A stretch of 64,000 nt of DNA from Asticcacaulis excentricus CB 48 (GTDB lineage: Bacteria; Pseudomonadota; Alphaproteobacteria; Caulobacterales; Caulobacteraceae): contig NC_014817.1 in the NCBI RefSeq assembly GCF_000175215.2, positions 214,501 to 278,500 of the forward strand. The letters run 5' to 3'. The position numbers and the translations under genes were made by a program. Position 1 is the first letter of the stretch. Every line of letters starts with the position of its first letter. A model generated the notes under the pieces. That model searched no databases, had not been told where the DNA came from, and saw nothing but the letters and a program-made list of their open reading frames with translations. Of the stretch, positions 17,738 through 25,689 are shown piece after piece.

Positions 17738-18280
17738 ATGAAGCGGTTAGCAAGTCTGATCACTGGGTGTGCACTTATCTCCTGTCCGGTCGCAAAGGCC
17801 GCCGAGCCGGTCACCGTTAAGGTGCCGGGTACGTCCATGCCCTGGAGCCAGAAAACAAACCCAAACATACCTTTCGGTCGCAATGACGGCACCAAGCCGG
17901 TCGAAATAAAACCCCTGAAGTTTGCGGTCGGACAAACCCTGAGGATCACCGCAACAGGCGGCACTTCGACCATTCCCGGTGGCCCCCAGTTTGGCCCGGC
18001 CGGTCAGGAATCTTTTATTGCGACCGATCAGGTGGGCGGTTCGGGGTCCATCTTTCCGGCGCGGTTCATTGATCCCGCGGCTTACCCCGTACACCTCAAT
18101 GAGTTGATCGGGGTGTTTACCGACGCCAAAGGTCATCTGATTGCCCGGCCGTTTGCGGTAGGTGAGGCCTTCGAGGTAACCGTGCCGGCCAACGCTGAAA
18201 GGCTTCAGTTTGGTCTGAACGACGATATTTTTGCTGATAATGCCGGCGAACTAACCGTTACCGTTTCGATCGTCGAATGA
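17738..18280 (+). CDS. Secreted LecA (PA-IL)-like beta-sandwich protein
   Basis: 180 aa from the ATG at 17738, preceded by AGGGGA; the longer frame from 17666 would overlap the promoter. The signal peptide is MKRLASLITGCALISCPVAKA, with a lipobox-like ITGC inside it that makes a lipoprotein possible. The mature part (FAVGQTLRITATGG, then LIGVFTDAKG, PFAVGEAFEVTVPA, LQFGLNDDIFADNAGEL) has the strand order and the N-D-x3-D-N-x-G ligand-like segment that recall the galactose-binding lectin LecA. It may bind galactosyl residues on the substrate, which would match the alpha-galactosidases nearby. It is 24 nt upstream of the S9 peptidase gene and so probably co-transcribed. The fold assignment is inference. 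Confidence 0.6.
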   Translation: MKRLASLITGCALISCPVAKAAEPVTVKVPGTSMPWSQKTNPNIPFGRNDGTKPVEIKPLKFAVGQTLRITATGGTSTIPGGPQFGPAGQESFIATDQVGGSGSIFPARFIDPAAYPVHLNELIGVFTDAKGHLIARPFAVGEAFEVTVPANAERLQFGLNDDIFADNAGELTVTVSIVE

Positions 18281-18304
18281 CTTCTATGGTCTAAGGAATT
18301 ACTC

Positions 18305-20620
18305 ATGTCTTTGCGTTCTTCGCGCCTGACCGCCTTTGTGTCGGTTACGGCGCTTTGCGCTCTCGCCTTGCCGGTTGCGGCCATTGCTCAGACGCTACCC
18401 ACCCTTGCGGGGCCAGCCGCCGTCAGTGAGGTCTTTGGTGTCCCCGCCGCCGTGCGCGTTCAAGCCGAGCGGTTTTCAGCGGCCAATGTCCGCGCACTGA
18501 TCACGGACCTCGATCTGCGCGCCAAATTTACCGCCGACGGTCAGGGTGTGATTTATCGCACCGGCGCAAAAGGCGCGGGCCGCATTCTGCGCGTGGATCT
18601 GAAAACGTCGGGTGTCAGCGAACTGGCTACTGAGACCACGTTGACAGCCCTTCTGGCGGCGCAGGGTCTAAAGACTGACGGCGGCATCGAGGTTGCGCCC
18701 ACGCAATATGACAGGGACAAAGACATCCTGTCCTTTTATGCGGGCGCTCGCGAATGGCGCTATGAGCGGGCTTCAGGTAAGCTTTACCCTGTGGAACGCC
18801 TGCCGACAGAGACCGGCGTCCTTTCACCTGATGGCAAGTACCGGGTCGTTTCACGTAACTACAATCTGTGGCTGGTCGAGGTGGCGACGGGCCGCGAAAC
18901 GGCCCTGACCACGGATGGTGTGTATGACCGCCGGTATGGCCAGAACTACCCGCAACTGGGTGACATGGTGGCCGCCAATTCTGAGACGCCCGACATGCGG
19001 GTGTCTGTGCAGTGGTCGGGCGATTCCAGACGCCTTCTGACCTATCGTCTTGATCGCAACGGCAGCTATATCTGGCACGCGGTTCAGCCCAACCCGCCGG
19101 GGAGTCGTTTCCCGCGCACCTTCGCCTATGTCTATCCGAATGCCGGGGCCGCAGAGGTGCCGCAGGTTCATCCTGTGGTCGTCGATATCTCAGCCGCTCT
19201 TGAGGGCAAGCCGGCGCTCACCCTGCCGGACTTACCCGCGCAGTCCTTGCTCTGGCCGGGGGACCCGAACCTGTGGTTTAACGAGGCCGGGAGGATTGTC
19301 TATGAATGGCAGGCGCGCGGCTATGGCGAAGTCGAACTTTTTGAGGCGGATCCCGTCACGGGTAAATCACAGCTCCGCTTGCACGAGGCCTTGTCGCCAA
19401 ATGTCTATGTGACGTCTACGTCTATGCGTGCGGCCCCCGAACTGGGCGGTTATCTGATTATTTCCGAGCGCAGCAACTGGGCGCAGCTTTATTTCCTGCA
19501 GGACGGTGAGAATCCTTCCGGTGGGAAGGCCCTGACAAAGGGTGACTGGGAAGTCACCGGGATTGCGCATGTGGCCAAGGGCGGGCCGATCCTGATCACA
19601 GGTATCGGTCGGGAAACCGGCGTAAACCCCTATTTCCGCAGCCTGTACAAGGTTATGCTCGACGGGAAGATCGTCAATCTGACACCGGAACCGCTGGATC
19701 ACGACACAACCGTCTCCGAAGACGGAGAGTGGATCATCGATCGCATGTCCACCCCCTCAGAACCACCGCGCACCGTCCTGCGCCGCGCGTCGGACGGTGT
19801 GATCGTGCTTGAACTGGGGCGCGCCGACCATTCCGCTCTGCTGGCCGCGGGCTTCACCCTGCCCGAAGTGTTTGAAACGACGGCGGAAGACGGCAAGACG
19901 AAGCTTTATGGCACCATCTATCGCCCGGCCCATTTCGATCCGTCGAAATCCTATCCCGTAATCGAGAACGTCTATACGGGGCCAACGACGCACCGCTTTG
20001 CCGAAACCTATGGCGGCAATGTCCCCACAAATCTGGCGGCGCTGGCGCAGTTCGGGGCGATTGTCGTCATTATCGACGGTAAGGGGACCTCTCAGCGCGG
20101 CAAGGCCTTCCGTATGCCCGCCTGGCAGAATCTGGGTGAGGTTGGCCTTGACGACCATATCCGCGTCCTGAAGGCCATGAAGGCGAAGTACCTGTACTTC
20201 GACCTGGACCGCGTCGGTGTCTATGGCGGTTCGGCCGGTGGCTATGACACGGCGCGGTTCGTTCTCAGACGTCCTGACTTTTATAAGGTCGGCGTGGCGT
20301 CATCTGGCAATCACGATCTGAGGCTGGACAAGGCGTGGTGGCCGGAAACCACCATGGGCAATGCCGACGACGCCACGTGGGAGAAGAACTCCAATATCTC
20401 GGTGGCGGGTAATCTTAAAGGGCATCTGATGCTGATTCATGGCGACATTGATGACAACGTGCCGGTGGCCGCCACCTTGCGTCTGTCGGCGGCTCTGACC
20501 GCGGCGGGCAAGCCGCACGATCTGGTCATCCTGTCCAACACACCGCACAATGTGAACCAGCCCTACTACTGGAACCGGTTGACCGGCTATTTCTACCAGT
20601 ACCTGATCGAGGTCAAGTAG
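18305..20620 (+). CDS. S9-family prolyl-type peptidase (DPP-IV-like)
   Basis: 771 aa with a signal peptide (MSLRSSRLTAFVSVTALCALALPVAAIAQ), so periplasmic or exported. An N-terminal beta-propeller of the DPP-IV type (about residues 100-480) precedes an alpha/beta-hydrolase domain. The catalytic triad is visible: Ser643 in GGSAGG, Asp716 in HGDIDDNVP and His748 in NTPHNVNQP. S9 enzymes cut after proline in short peptides, releasing X-Pro dipeptides in the DPP-IV branch. Its place in a locus rich in enzymes for arabinosylated and galactosylated targets suggests use on proline/hydroxyproline-rich peptides. It is the second gene of the operon starting at 17738. Confidence 0.9.
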   Translation: MSLRSSRLTAFVSVTALCALALPVAAIAQTLPTLAGPAAVSEVFGVPAAVRVQAERFSAANVRALITDLDLRAKFTADGQGVIYRTGAKGAGRILRVDLKTSGVSELATETTLTALLAAQGLKTDGGIEVAPTQYDRDKDILSFYAGAREWRYERASGKLYPVERLPTETGVLSPDGKYRVVSRNYNLWLVEVATGRETALTTDGVYDRRYGQNYPQLGDMVAANSETPDMRVSVQWSGDSRRLLTYRLDRNGSYIWHAVQPNPPGSRFPRTFAYVYPNAGAAEVPQVHPVVVDISAALEGKPALTLPDLPAQSLLWPGDPNLWFNEAGRIVYEWQARGYGEVELFEADPVTGKSQLRLHEALSPNVYVTSTSMRAAPELGGYLIISERSNWAQLYFLQDGENPSGGKALTKGDWEVTGIAHVAKGGPILITGIGRETGVNPYFRSLYKVMLDGKIVNLTPEPLDHDTTVSEDGEWIIDRMSTPSEPPRTVLRRASDGVIVLELGRADHSALLAAGFTLPEVFETTAEDGKTKLYGTIYRPAHFDPSKSYPVIENVYTGPTTHRFAETYGGNVPTNLAALAQFGAIVVIIDGKGTSQRGKAFRMPAWQNLGEVGLDDHIRVLKAMKAKYLYFDLDRVGVYGGSAGGYDTARFVLRRPDFYKVGVASSGNHDLRLDKAWWPETTMGNADDATWEKNSNISVAGNLKGHLMLIHGDIDDNVPVAATLRLSAALTAAGKPHDLVILSNTPHNVNQPYYWNRLTGYFYQYLIEVK

Positions 20621-20629
20621 ATGCTACCC

Positions 20630-20663
20630 ACCCCGGCCCACACGGATGATGTGGGGTCGGGGT
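20630..20663. terminator. Strong hairpin between convergent genes
   Basis: ACCCCGGCCCACAC pairs with GTGGGGTCGGGGT around a 7-nt loop, with one mismatch or bulge. No T tract follows on either strand, so it may act as a transcript-end stabiliser or a factor-dependent end for the S9 gene (plus) and GH27 gene (minus). Confidence 0.45.
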
Positions 20664-20673
20664 GCGGTGTGGA

Positions 20674-22179
20674 CTACCGCACCTTGAGCATGACCACACC
20701 GTGAGCGGGGAGGGTGTAGCTGTAAGCTTTGTCTGAACGGGTATTGGTGTGCGTCCACAAGTCACGCACTTCGGACGCGCCGCCAAGTCCTATCTGCGCC
20801 CATTCACCCGACAGGGTGATCGGCCTGTCAGAGTGGTTGAACAGGCCGACGGCGGTGGCGCCGTCACTCAGTTTTTTGGTCCAGATTTCGTGGGTAGCGT
20901 CCTTTTTCACCGGCAGCCCCTGCACACCGGCTATGTCCTGATCGATGGCGATGACATCACGGTTGCTCAGAATAGCCGCGGTTTCGGGGGTCATGCTGCG
21001 TACGTCATTGCCCAACAGCAGCGGCGCAGCCATGAGGGCCCACAGCGACATATGGGTCTTGTATTCATCCGTTGTCATGCCGCCATTGCCGACTTCGAGC
21101 ATGTCCGGATCGTTCCAGCCATTCGGACCGGTGTGGTTGGGCTTGCCGTTGGCATCAAAGCCGATCCACGCCATGCGTGCGTAATTGTCCTCAATATCGC
21201 CTGTGGTGCGCCACAGGTGGCCACCGACGTCACGCCCCCATGATCCGACATCGAAACGCCCGTACTGGCACAGGCTGAAGACAATATCGCGGCCGGTCGC
21301 CGCCAGCGCCTCGCCCATCTGCTGATAGGAGGCGTAGACGGCTTCTTTGGTATAGTAAAAGGCCTCGCCAGAGCAGAGATCGTATTTTAGATAATCCATA
21401 CCCCAGTTGGCAAAGGTGCGCGCGTCCTGTTCGACATGGCCGTACGATCCCTCATAGCCCCCGCAGGTCTTCGGTCCCTGTGAGGAATAGATGCCGATCT
21501 TCAGCCCCCTGGAATGGACGTAGTCGGCAAGAGCTTTCATGTCGGGGAACTTGGCATTGGGCATTAGCACGCCATCGGCATCGCGCATCCCCTGCCAGCC
21601 GTCATCAATATTAACGTAGACATAACCGGCATCCCTCAGGCCGCTGCTGACCAGTGCGTCAGCGATTTCGCGCACGGTCTTATCGTCGATCTCCGTATTG
21701 AACCGGTTCCACGAATTCCATCCCATGGGCGGGGTAGGGGCCAGCGCCTTCTGAGGAACGACGCGGTAAGGGGGCAGGGGATAGACCTGGAAATCAAGGG
21801 CCTTTAGTTCACGCTTTGAGCCCTTGTGTGCGGTGAGGTTGAAGCTCTGATACCACAGGTTGCCGGTCATGCGGATCGAGATGCCCTCGGCCTTGATGAC
21901 GATGCCGGTCGGGGTCACGCGCGGATTACCGTTGTTGATTTTGAAGACGAGCGTATCGCCTTCGGCACGCAGATCCTGCATAGGCAGGTCGCCATACCAG
22001 CGGGAGGTGATCACCCCCGTCAGCTTACCGCCTGTCTCTTTGATGATGACACGCGTAAAATCCGGATAGTTGGGTGAGCTGTCGAAAACCCAGCCGCCCT
22101 CTGGCGGTTTCGCCAGAGCCTGAGACACGGGCAGTAACAGGGTGAACACCACAGATAGACCTAAAAATAGTTTGCGCAT
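20674..22179 (-). CDS. GH27 alpha-galactosidase
   Basis: 501 aa with a signal peptide (MRKLFLGLSVVFTLLLPVSQALA). Residues about 24-145 are an extra beta domain of unknown role. The GH27 barrel starts at TPPMGWNSWN (149-158). The nucleophile Asp267 lies in YLKYDLC and the acid/base Asp in WNDPDML (355-361). A C-terminal Greek-key domain follows. It should release alpha-linked D-galactose by a retaining mechanism; some GH27 members also act on alpha-N-acetylgalactosamine or beta-L-arabinopyranose. The gene is divergent from GH97 with a shared palindrome in the 87-bp gap, indicating coordinated control of two possible alpha-galactosidases. Confidence 0.93.
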   Translation of the reverse strand: MRKLFLGLSVVFTLLLPVSQALAKPPEGGWVFDSSPNYPDFTRVIIKETGGKLTGVITSRWYGDLPMQDLRAEGDTLVFKINNGNPRVTPTGIVIKAEGISIRMTGNLWYQSFNLTAHKGSKRELKALDFQVYPLPPYRVVPQKALAPTPPMGWNSWNRFNTEIDDKTVREIADALVSSGLRDAGYVYVNIDDGWQGMRDADGVLMPNAKFPDMKALADYVHSRGLKIGIYSSQGPKTCGGYEGSYGHVEQDARTFANWGMDYLKYDLCSGEAFYYTKEAVYASYQQMGEALAATGRDIVFSLCQYGRFDVGSWGRDVGGHLWRTTGDIEDNYARMAWIGFDANGKPNHTGPNGWNDPDMLEVGNGGMTTDEYKTHMSLWALMAAPLLLGNDVRSMTPETAAILSNRDVIAIDQDIAGVQGLPVKKDATHEIWTKKLSDGATAVGLFNHSDRPITLSGEWAQIGLGGASEVRDLWTHTNTRSDKAYSYTLPAHGVVMLKVR

Positions 22180-22215
22180 AACAAGACTCCGTTCGTGGCT
22201 TTACAAGGCTTTTTC

Positions 22216-22228
22216 GTATACGGTATAT
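22216..22228. promoter_or_regulatory. Operator-like palindrome, site 5
   Basis: GTATAC-G-GTATAT lies in the 87-bp divergent gap, 37 bp from the GH27 start and 38 bp from the GH97 start, in a position to govern both. The sequence continues TTCTTTC; site 7 (minus strand) begins with the identical 13-mer. Confidence 0.65.
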
Positions 22229-22266
22229 TCTTTCTCTCATTTCGTCCACACGGTTAGGGGTCTCAC

Positions 22267-24282
22267 GTGCGTCGTTCTCTGCTTCTTCTGCTCTCTTCGA
22301 CGGCAACGGCTTTCGCGATCTCTGCCGGGGCCGAAACCTACGAGGCGGTCTCTCCCGATGAGCAGGTGAAGATTACCCTCGACAAATCGACAAACGGGCT
22401 GCCTAGCTGGAGCCTGGCCTTCAAGGGCGAGACCATAATTGCTCCGTCGGCGTTGGGGCTGCGCACCGACCTTCAGGGGTTCGGCAGTCAGGGCTTTGTT
22501 GTCGTCGAAAGTCGCACCCGTGAAGTCAATCAGGTCTATTCGATCGTTGCCGGTAAGGCCGCGACGGCCTCCGACCACTACCGTGAACTGACGCTTAGCC
22601 TGCGTGAGGCCAATGGTCCGCGCCGACTGGATGTGGTGGTGCGCGCTTATGATACCGGAGCGGCGGTACGCTATGTCCTGCCTACACAGGCCGAATATGG
22701 CGAGGTGGGTATCTATGGGGAGCGCACCGAGTTTGCCTTTCCGGCAGATTACGACTGCTGGGGACTGAACCTCGGTAAGTATCACAACGCCCACGAAGGC
22801 GAGTTCGACCCGGTCAAGGCGTCAGTGATTCGTGAGCATAATCTGTTCGATTCGCCGCTGGTCTGTAAGACGGGCTCTGGCGAGACGACCTTTGCTCTGG
22901 CCGAGTCGGACGTAACCCACTATCCGGCCAGTTATTATACGCGCAAGGGCGACAGTGGTCTGGGGGTGGCGGTGCAACTGCCTCCGCGCCTTGATGCCGA
23001 TATGATCAAGCCCTATGTGGCCAGGATTTCAGCCGCCTCTGAGGAGTTTAAGACGCCCTGGCGCGTGGTTATGCTGGGCGACAGCCCGCGTGATCTGGTG
23101 GCCTCAAACCTTGTGGCCATGCTGGGGGCATCGTCGAAGATTGCGGACACAAGCTGGATTAAGGGCGGCAAAAGTGCGTGGGACTGGTGGAACGGTTTTA
23201 ATGCGCCAGTCGCCAATCCCGGCATCAATACCGAAACCTATAAGGCCTATATCGACTTTGCCAAAAGCATGGGTCTTGGCTACATCCTGATCGACGAAGG
23301 GTGGTACACGGGGTCTTCGACCCGTCCGAAACCGGGATCGGATGTCACCAAGCCGATTGCGGCCGTCGATATGCCCGCCATCCTCAAATACGCCAAGGCG
23401 AACGGGATCGGCGTGATGATCTGGTTGCAGTGGCAGCAACTCGACTGGCAGTTGGATGAAGCCTTTAGCACCTATGAGCGATGGGGTATTGCAGGCGTCA
23501 AGATCGACTTTATGGACCGTTCGGATCAGCAGATTGTCGATTACTTCCACCGCGTTTTGTCCAAGGCCGCTCAGCACAAGCTTTTGGTCGATCTGCACGG
23601 GGCCTATGCCCCTAACGGGCTCGTGAGGACCTATCCAAACTATATCACCCAGGAAGGCGTTTTGGGCGCGGAATACAACAAGTGGACAACTCGCATTACG
23701 GCCACCCACAATGTCACCCTGCCGTTCACCCGCATGATTTTGGGCCCGATTGACTATACGCCGGGCGGCTTTGCCAACCGCACGCCGCAGACCTTTGTGA
23801 TCCACGAAAACCGCCCTCAGACCCAAACGACCCGTGGTCATGGCGTGGCGATGTATGTCGTCTATGACAGCCCTCTGGTCATGGTGTCGGATGCGCCCCA
23901 GGCTTATAAAAAGACTGACGGAAGCTGGGAAGACGGGGTGGATTTTATCCAGAAAGTGCCGGTGAGCTGGGACGAAACCCGCGTTCTTCAGGGCGATATC
24001 GGTCAATTCATCGTCACGGCTCGTCGCAAGGGGGAGAACTGGTACATCGGGGCCATGACCAATGAAGAGGGGCGCACGGTCCGCCTGCCGCTCGATTTCC
24101 TCAAAGAGGGGACCCATCAGGCGCGCCTGTGGCAGGATGGCGCTACGCCGACGCAACTGGTGACGTCTGAGGCCAAAACCGACCGCACCCAAGCTCTGTC
24201 GTTGACTCTGGCCCCGTCAGGCGGGGCGGCGGTTATCTTAAGTCCGGTAAAACGTGGCAAATCAAATAAAACGGACAAATAA
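22267..24282 (+). CDS. GH97 glycosidase, retaining alpha-galactosidase type
   Basis: 671 aa with a signal peptide (MRRSLLLLLSSTATAFAISAGA). An N-terminal beta-sandwich (about 25-270), a catalytic barrel and a C-terminal beta domain match GH97. Asp414 in GVKIDFMDR falls where retaining GH97 alpha-galactosidases (BtGH97b type, Asp415) have their nucleophile; inverting SusB-type alpha-glucosidases lack this Asp. Substrate is therefore inferred to be alpha-galactoside, matching the divergent GH27 neighbour. The calcium-site glutamates of the family could not be checked without an alignment. The promoter holds a shared palindrome, and a further regulated promoter-like element lies directly downstream. 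Confidence 0.88.
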   Translation: MRRSLLLLLSSTATAFAISAGAETYEAVSPDEQVKITLDKSTNGLPSWSLAFKGETIIAPSALGLRTDLQGFGSQGFVVVESRTREVNQVYSIVAGKAATASDHYRELTLSLREANGPRRLDVVVRAYDTGAAVRYVLPTQAEYGEVGIYGERTEFAFPADYDCWGLNLGKYHNAHEGEFDPVKASVIREHNLFDSPLVCKTGSGETTFALAESDVTHYPASYYTRKGDSGLGVAVQLPPRLDADMIKPYVARISAASEEFKTPWRVVMLGDSPRDLVASNLVAMLGASSKIADTSWIKGGKSAWDWWNGFNAPVANPGINTETYKAYIDFAKSMGLGYILIDEGWYTGSSTRPKPGSDVTKPIAAVDMPAILKYAKANGIGVMIWLQWQQLDWQLDEAFSTYERWGIAGVKIDFMDRSDQQIVDYFHRVLSKAAQHKLLVDLHGAYAPNGLVRTYPNYITQEGVLGAEYNKWTTRITATHNVTLPFTRMILGPIDYTPGGFANRTPQTFVIHENRPQTQTTRGHGVAMYVVYDSPLVMVSDAPQAYKKTDGSWEDGVDFIQKVPVSWDETRVLQGDIGQFIVTARRKGENWYIGAMTNEEGRTVRLPLDFLKEGTHQARLWQDGATPTQLVTSEAKTDRTQALSLTLAPSGGAAVILSPVKRGKSNKTDK

Positions 24283-24292
24283 AGGTTAAATC

Positions 24293-24305
24293 GTATAATA
24301 TATAC
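24293..24305. promoter_or_regulatory. Operator-like palindrome, site 6, abutting TTGACA
   Basis: GTATAA-T-ATATAC lies immediately before TTGACA (24306-24311), only 10 bp after the GH97 stop. No protein gene starts downstream on this strand before a terminator at 24451-24493, so the element may drive a short RNA. Confidence 0.55.
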
Positions 24306-24339
24306 TTGACACTTCCGCGGGAGAGTGGTTTGGATGATC

Positions 24340-24493
24340 CGGGATCGGAATGATGACGTTCTCCGGCGGTCATGGCTCCGGGCCCGGCTTACCAACGGCG
24401 GTTTGGCACGTTTGTACCCCCCCTCCCGCGTTCAGAACCGCCCACCTTTAAGCGTCCACCGCGTATCAATCCGCGGTGGGCGCTTTTTCTTTT
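24340..24493 (+). ncRNA. Candidate short transcript between a regulated promoter and a terminator
   Basis: The 24283-24586 gap has a TTGACA with an operator palindrome at its left end and an intrinsic terminator at its right end. About 150 GC-rich bases lie between, and no open frame there resembles a protein. The 5' end is a guess because no clear -10 element is visible. It could equally be the 3' untranslated region of GH97 with its own internal promoter. Confidence 0.35.
24451..24493 (+). terminator. Rho-independent terminator
   Basis: AGCGTCCACCGCG (24451-24463) pairs with CGCGGTGGGCGCT (24472-24484) over 13 bp with one G-U, followed by TTTTTCTTTT. Orientation is plus. It would end GH97 readthrough or the candidate short transcript. 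Confidence 0.9.
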
Positions 24494-24586
24494 GCGCTCT
24501 GTCAGGAGCCACACAAGCCAAAACCCCCACGCCTTGTTGAAGGGAGTAGGGGTAAAGAGGGCAGTGAGTTGTCTGGAGATGGGGGC

Positions 24587-25501
24587 TTACGCCGCCTTGT
24601 TGATGCTCAGCGATGGGCGGGATGCGGCGGCCTCTTCGACCATTTTGATGATCTGTGCGCGACGCTCCCCGATCAGCGGCATACGCGGCATCCGCACGCG
24701 CTCGGAGCCGCGGCCCATGATCTGTTCGGCGAGTTTGATCGACTGAACCAGGTCGTGTTCGGCATCGAGGTGCAGCAGCGGCAGGAACCAGCGGTAGATT
24801 TCCAGCGCTGTCTTGGTGTCACCGGCTTCGAGCGCCTTGACCAGCATGACGGATTCATGCGGGAAGGCCGAGGTCAGGCCTGACACCCAGCCCTGAGCGC
24901 CCAGCAGCAGGCCTTCATAGGCCACATCGTCGAGGCCGGCGAAGATGGAATATCGGCTGCCGAAGGCGTTAAAGACGTCGGTGAAGCGGCGTGTATCGGC
25001 GGCGGATTCCTTGATCGCCACGATGTTTTTCACCGGACGCAGGGCTTCGAGCGCATCATTGCCGATATTGACGCGGTAGGCGGTTGGGTTGTTGTAGAGC
25101 ATGATCGGCAAGCCGGTGGCATTGGCCACTTGCGTGAAGTGCTCAACCAGCTCATTCGTCTTCGGCACATAGACCATTGCCGGCAGCAGCATCAGGCCGT
25201 TGGCGCCGATTTTTTCGGCGTCACGGGCAAAGGCGACGGCGCGCGGCGTGGTGAGTTCGGAGGTGCCGACGACGACGGGCACGCGGCCGTTGACGACTTC
25301 GACGATAGCGGAGAGCAGCGTGCGCTTTTCATCCGGCTCCAGCGAATTGTTCTCGCCGCAGGTGCCGAGCGCGATGATACCGGTCACGCCGTCCTTGATC
25401 AGATCATCGATTACGCGCTGGCTTTCGGCCACGTCAATGGATAGGTCTTCTTTGAATTGTGTGGTGACCGCCGGGAATACGCCGCGCCAATCGACTTTCA
25501 T
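24587..25501 (-). CDS. DapA-superfamily lyase/deaminase, possibly pyrroline-4-hydroxy-2-carboxylate deaminase
   Basis: 304 aa, a cytoplasmic class I aldolase-like barrel. The Schiff-base Lys164 is in VAIKESA, the catalytic Tyr136 in LYNNPTAY, and the substrate carboxylate-binding loop is GTCGENN (46-52). PAVTTQF, LEPDEKR, LMLLPAMVY, GLDDVAYEGLLLGAQGWVSGL and PLLHLDAEHDLVQSIKLAEQ resemble what I remember of the hydroxyproline-pathway branch (Pyr4H2C deaminase), not L-2-keto-3-deoxyarabonate dehydratase, which lacks GTCGEN. If so it would convert the hydroxyproline-derived pyrroline to 2-oxoglutarate semialdehyde. Substrate is uncertain; true DapA or NanA seem unlikely in this setting. The promoter holds site 7. 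Confidence 0.72.
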   Translation of the reverse strand: MKVDWRGVFPAVTTQFKEDLSIDVAESQRVIDDLIKDGVTGIIALGTCGENNSLEPDEKRTLLSAIVEVVNGRVPVVVGTSELTTPRAVAFARDAEKIGANGLMLLPAMVYVPKTNELVEHFTQVANATGLPIMLYNNPTAYRVNIGNDALEALRPVKNIVAIKESAADTRRFTDVFNAFGSRYSIFAGLDDVAYEGLLLGAQGWVSGLTSAFPHESVMLVKALEAGDTKTALEIYRWFLPLLHLDAEHDLVQSIKLAEQIMGRGSERVRMPRMPLIGERRAQIIKMVEEAAASRPSLSINKAA

Positions 25502-25529
25502 TGTTTACTCCAACTGCTTGCGTAAGAAT

Positions 25530-25542
25530 ATATACCGTATAC
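25530..25542. promoter_or_regulatory. Operator-like palindrome, site 7
   Basis: ATATAC-C-GTATAC, which reads GTATACGGTATAT on the minus strand, lies 28 bp before the DapA-like gene. Its minus-strand 13-mer is identical to site 5 before GH97. Confidence 0.6.
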
Positions 25543-25641
25543 AATATGCAATGATGCGGCGCAAGAAGGAACGGGATGGGCTCTATACGGCATCAGGCAG
25601 CAAGTCCTCTCGGAGCATAAACATCGCTTGCAACAAATTTG

Positions 25642-25654
25642 GTATACTGTATAA
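25642..25654. promoter_or_regulatory. Operator-like palindrome, site 8, next to TTGATG
   Basis: GTATAC-T-GTATAA is followed 1 bp later by TTGATG (25656-25661), 35 bp before the GH43 start codon. It is in the same gap as site 7, giving the divergent DapA-like and GH43 genes one site each. Confidence 0.6.
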
Positions 25655-25689
25655 ATTGATGTTATGTCTGACAATTAAGCGAGGCCCCT

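Noticed and set aside
24587..25501. L-2-keto-3-deoxyarabonate dehydratase as the name of the DapA-like gene
   Set aside because: The arabinose setting made it attractive, but the protein has GTCGENN and other blocks that I recall from the hydroxyproline branch; kept as an alternative only.
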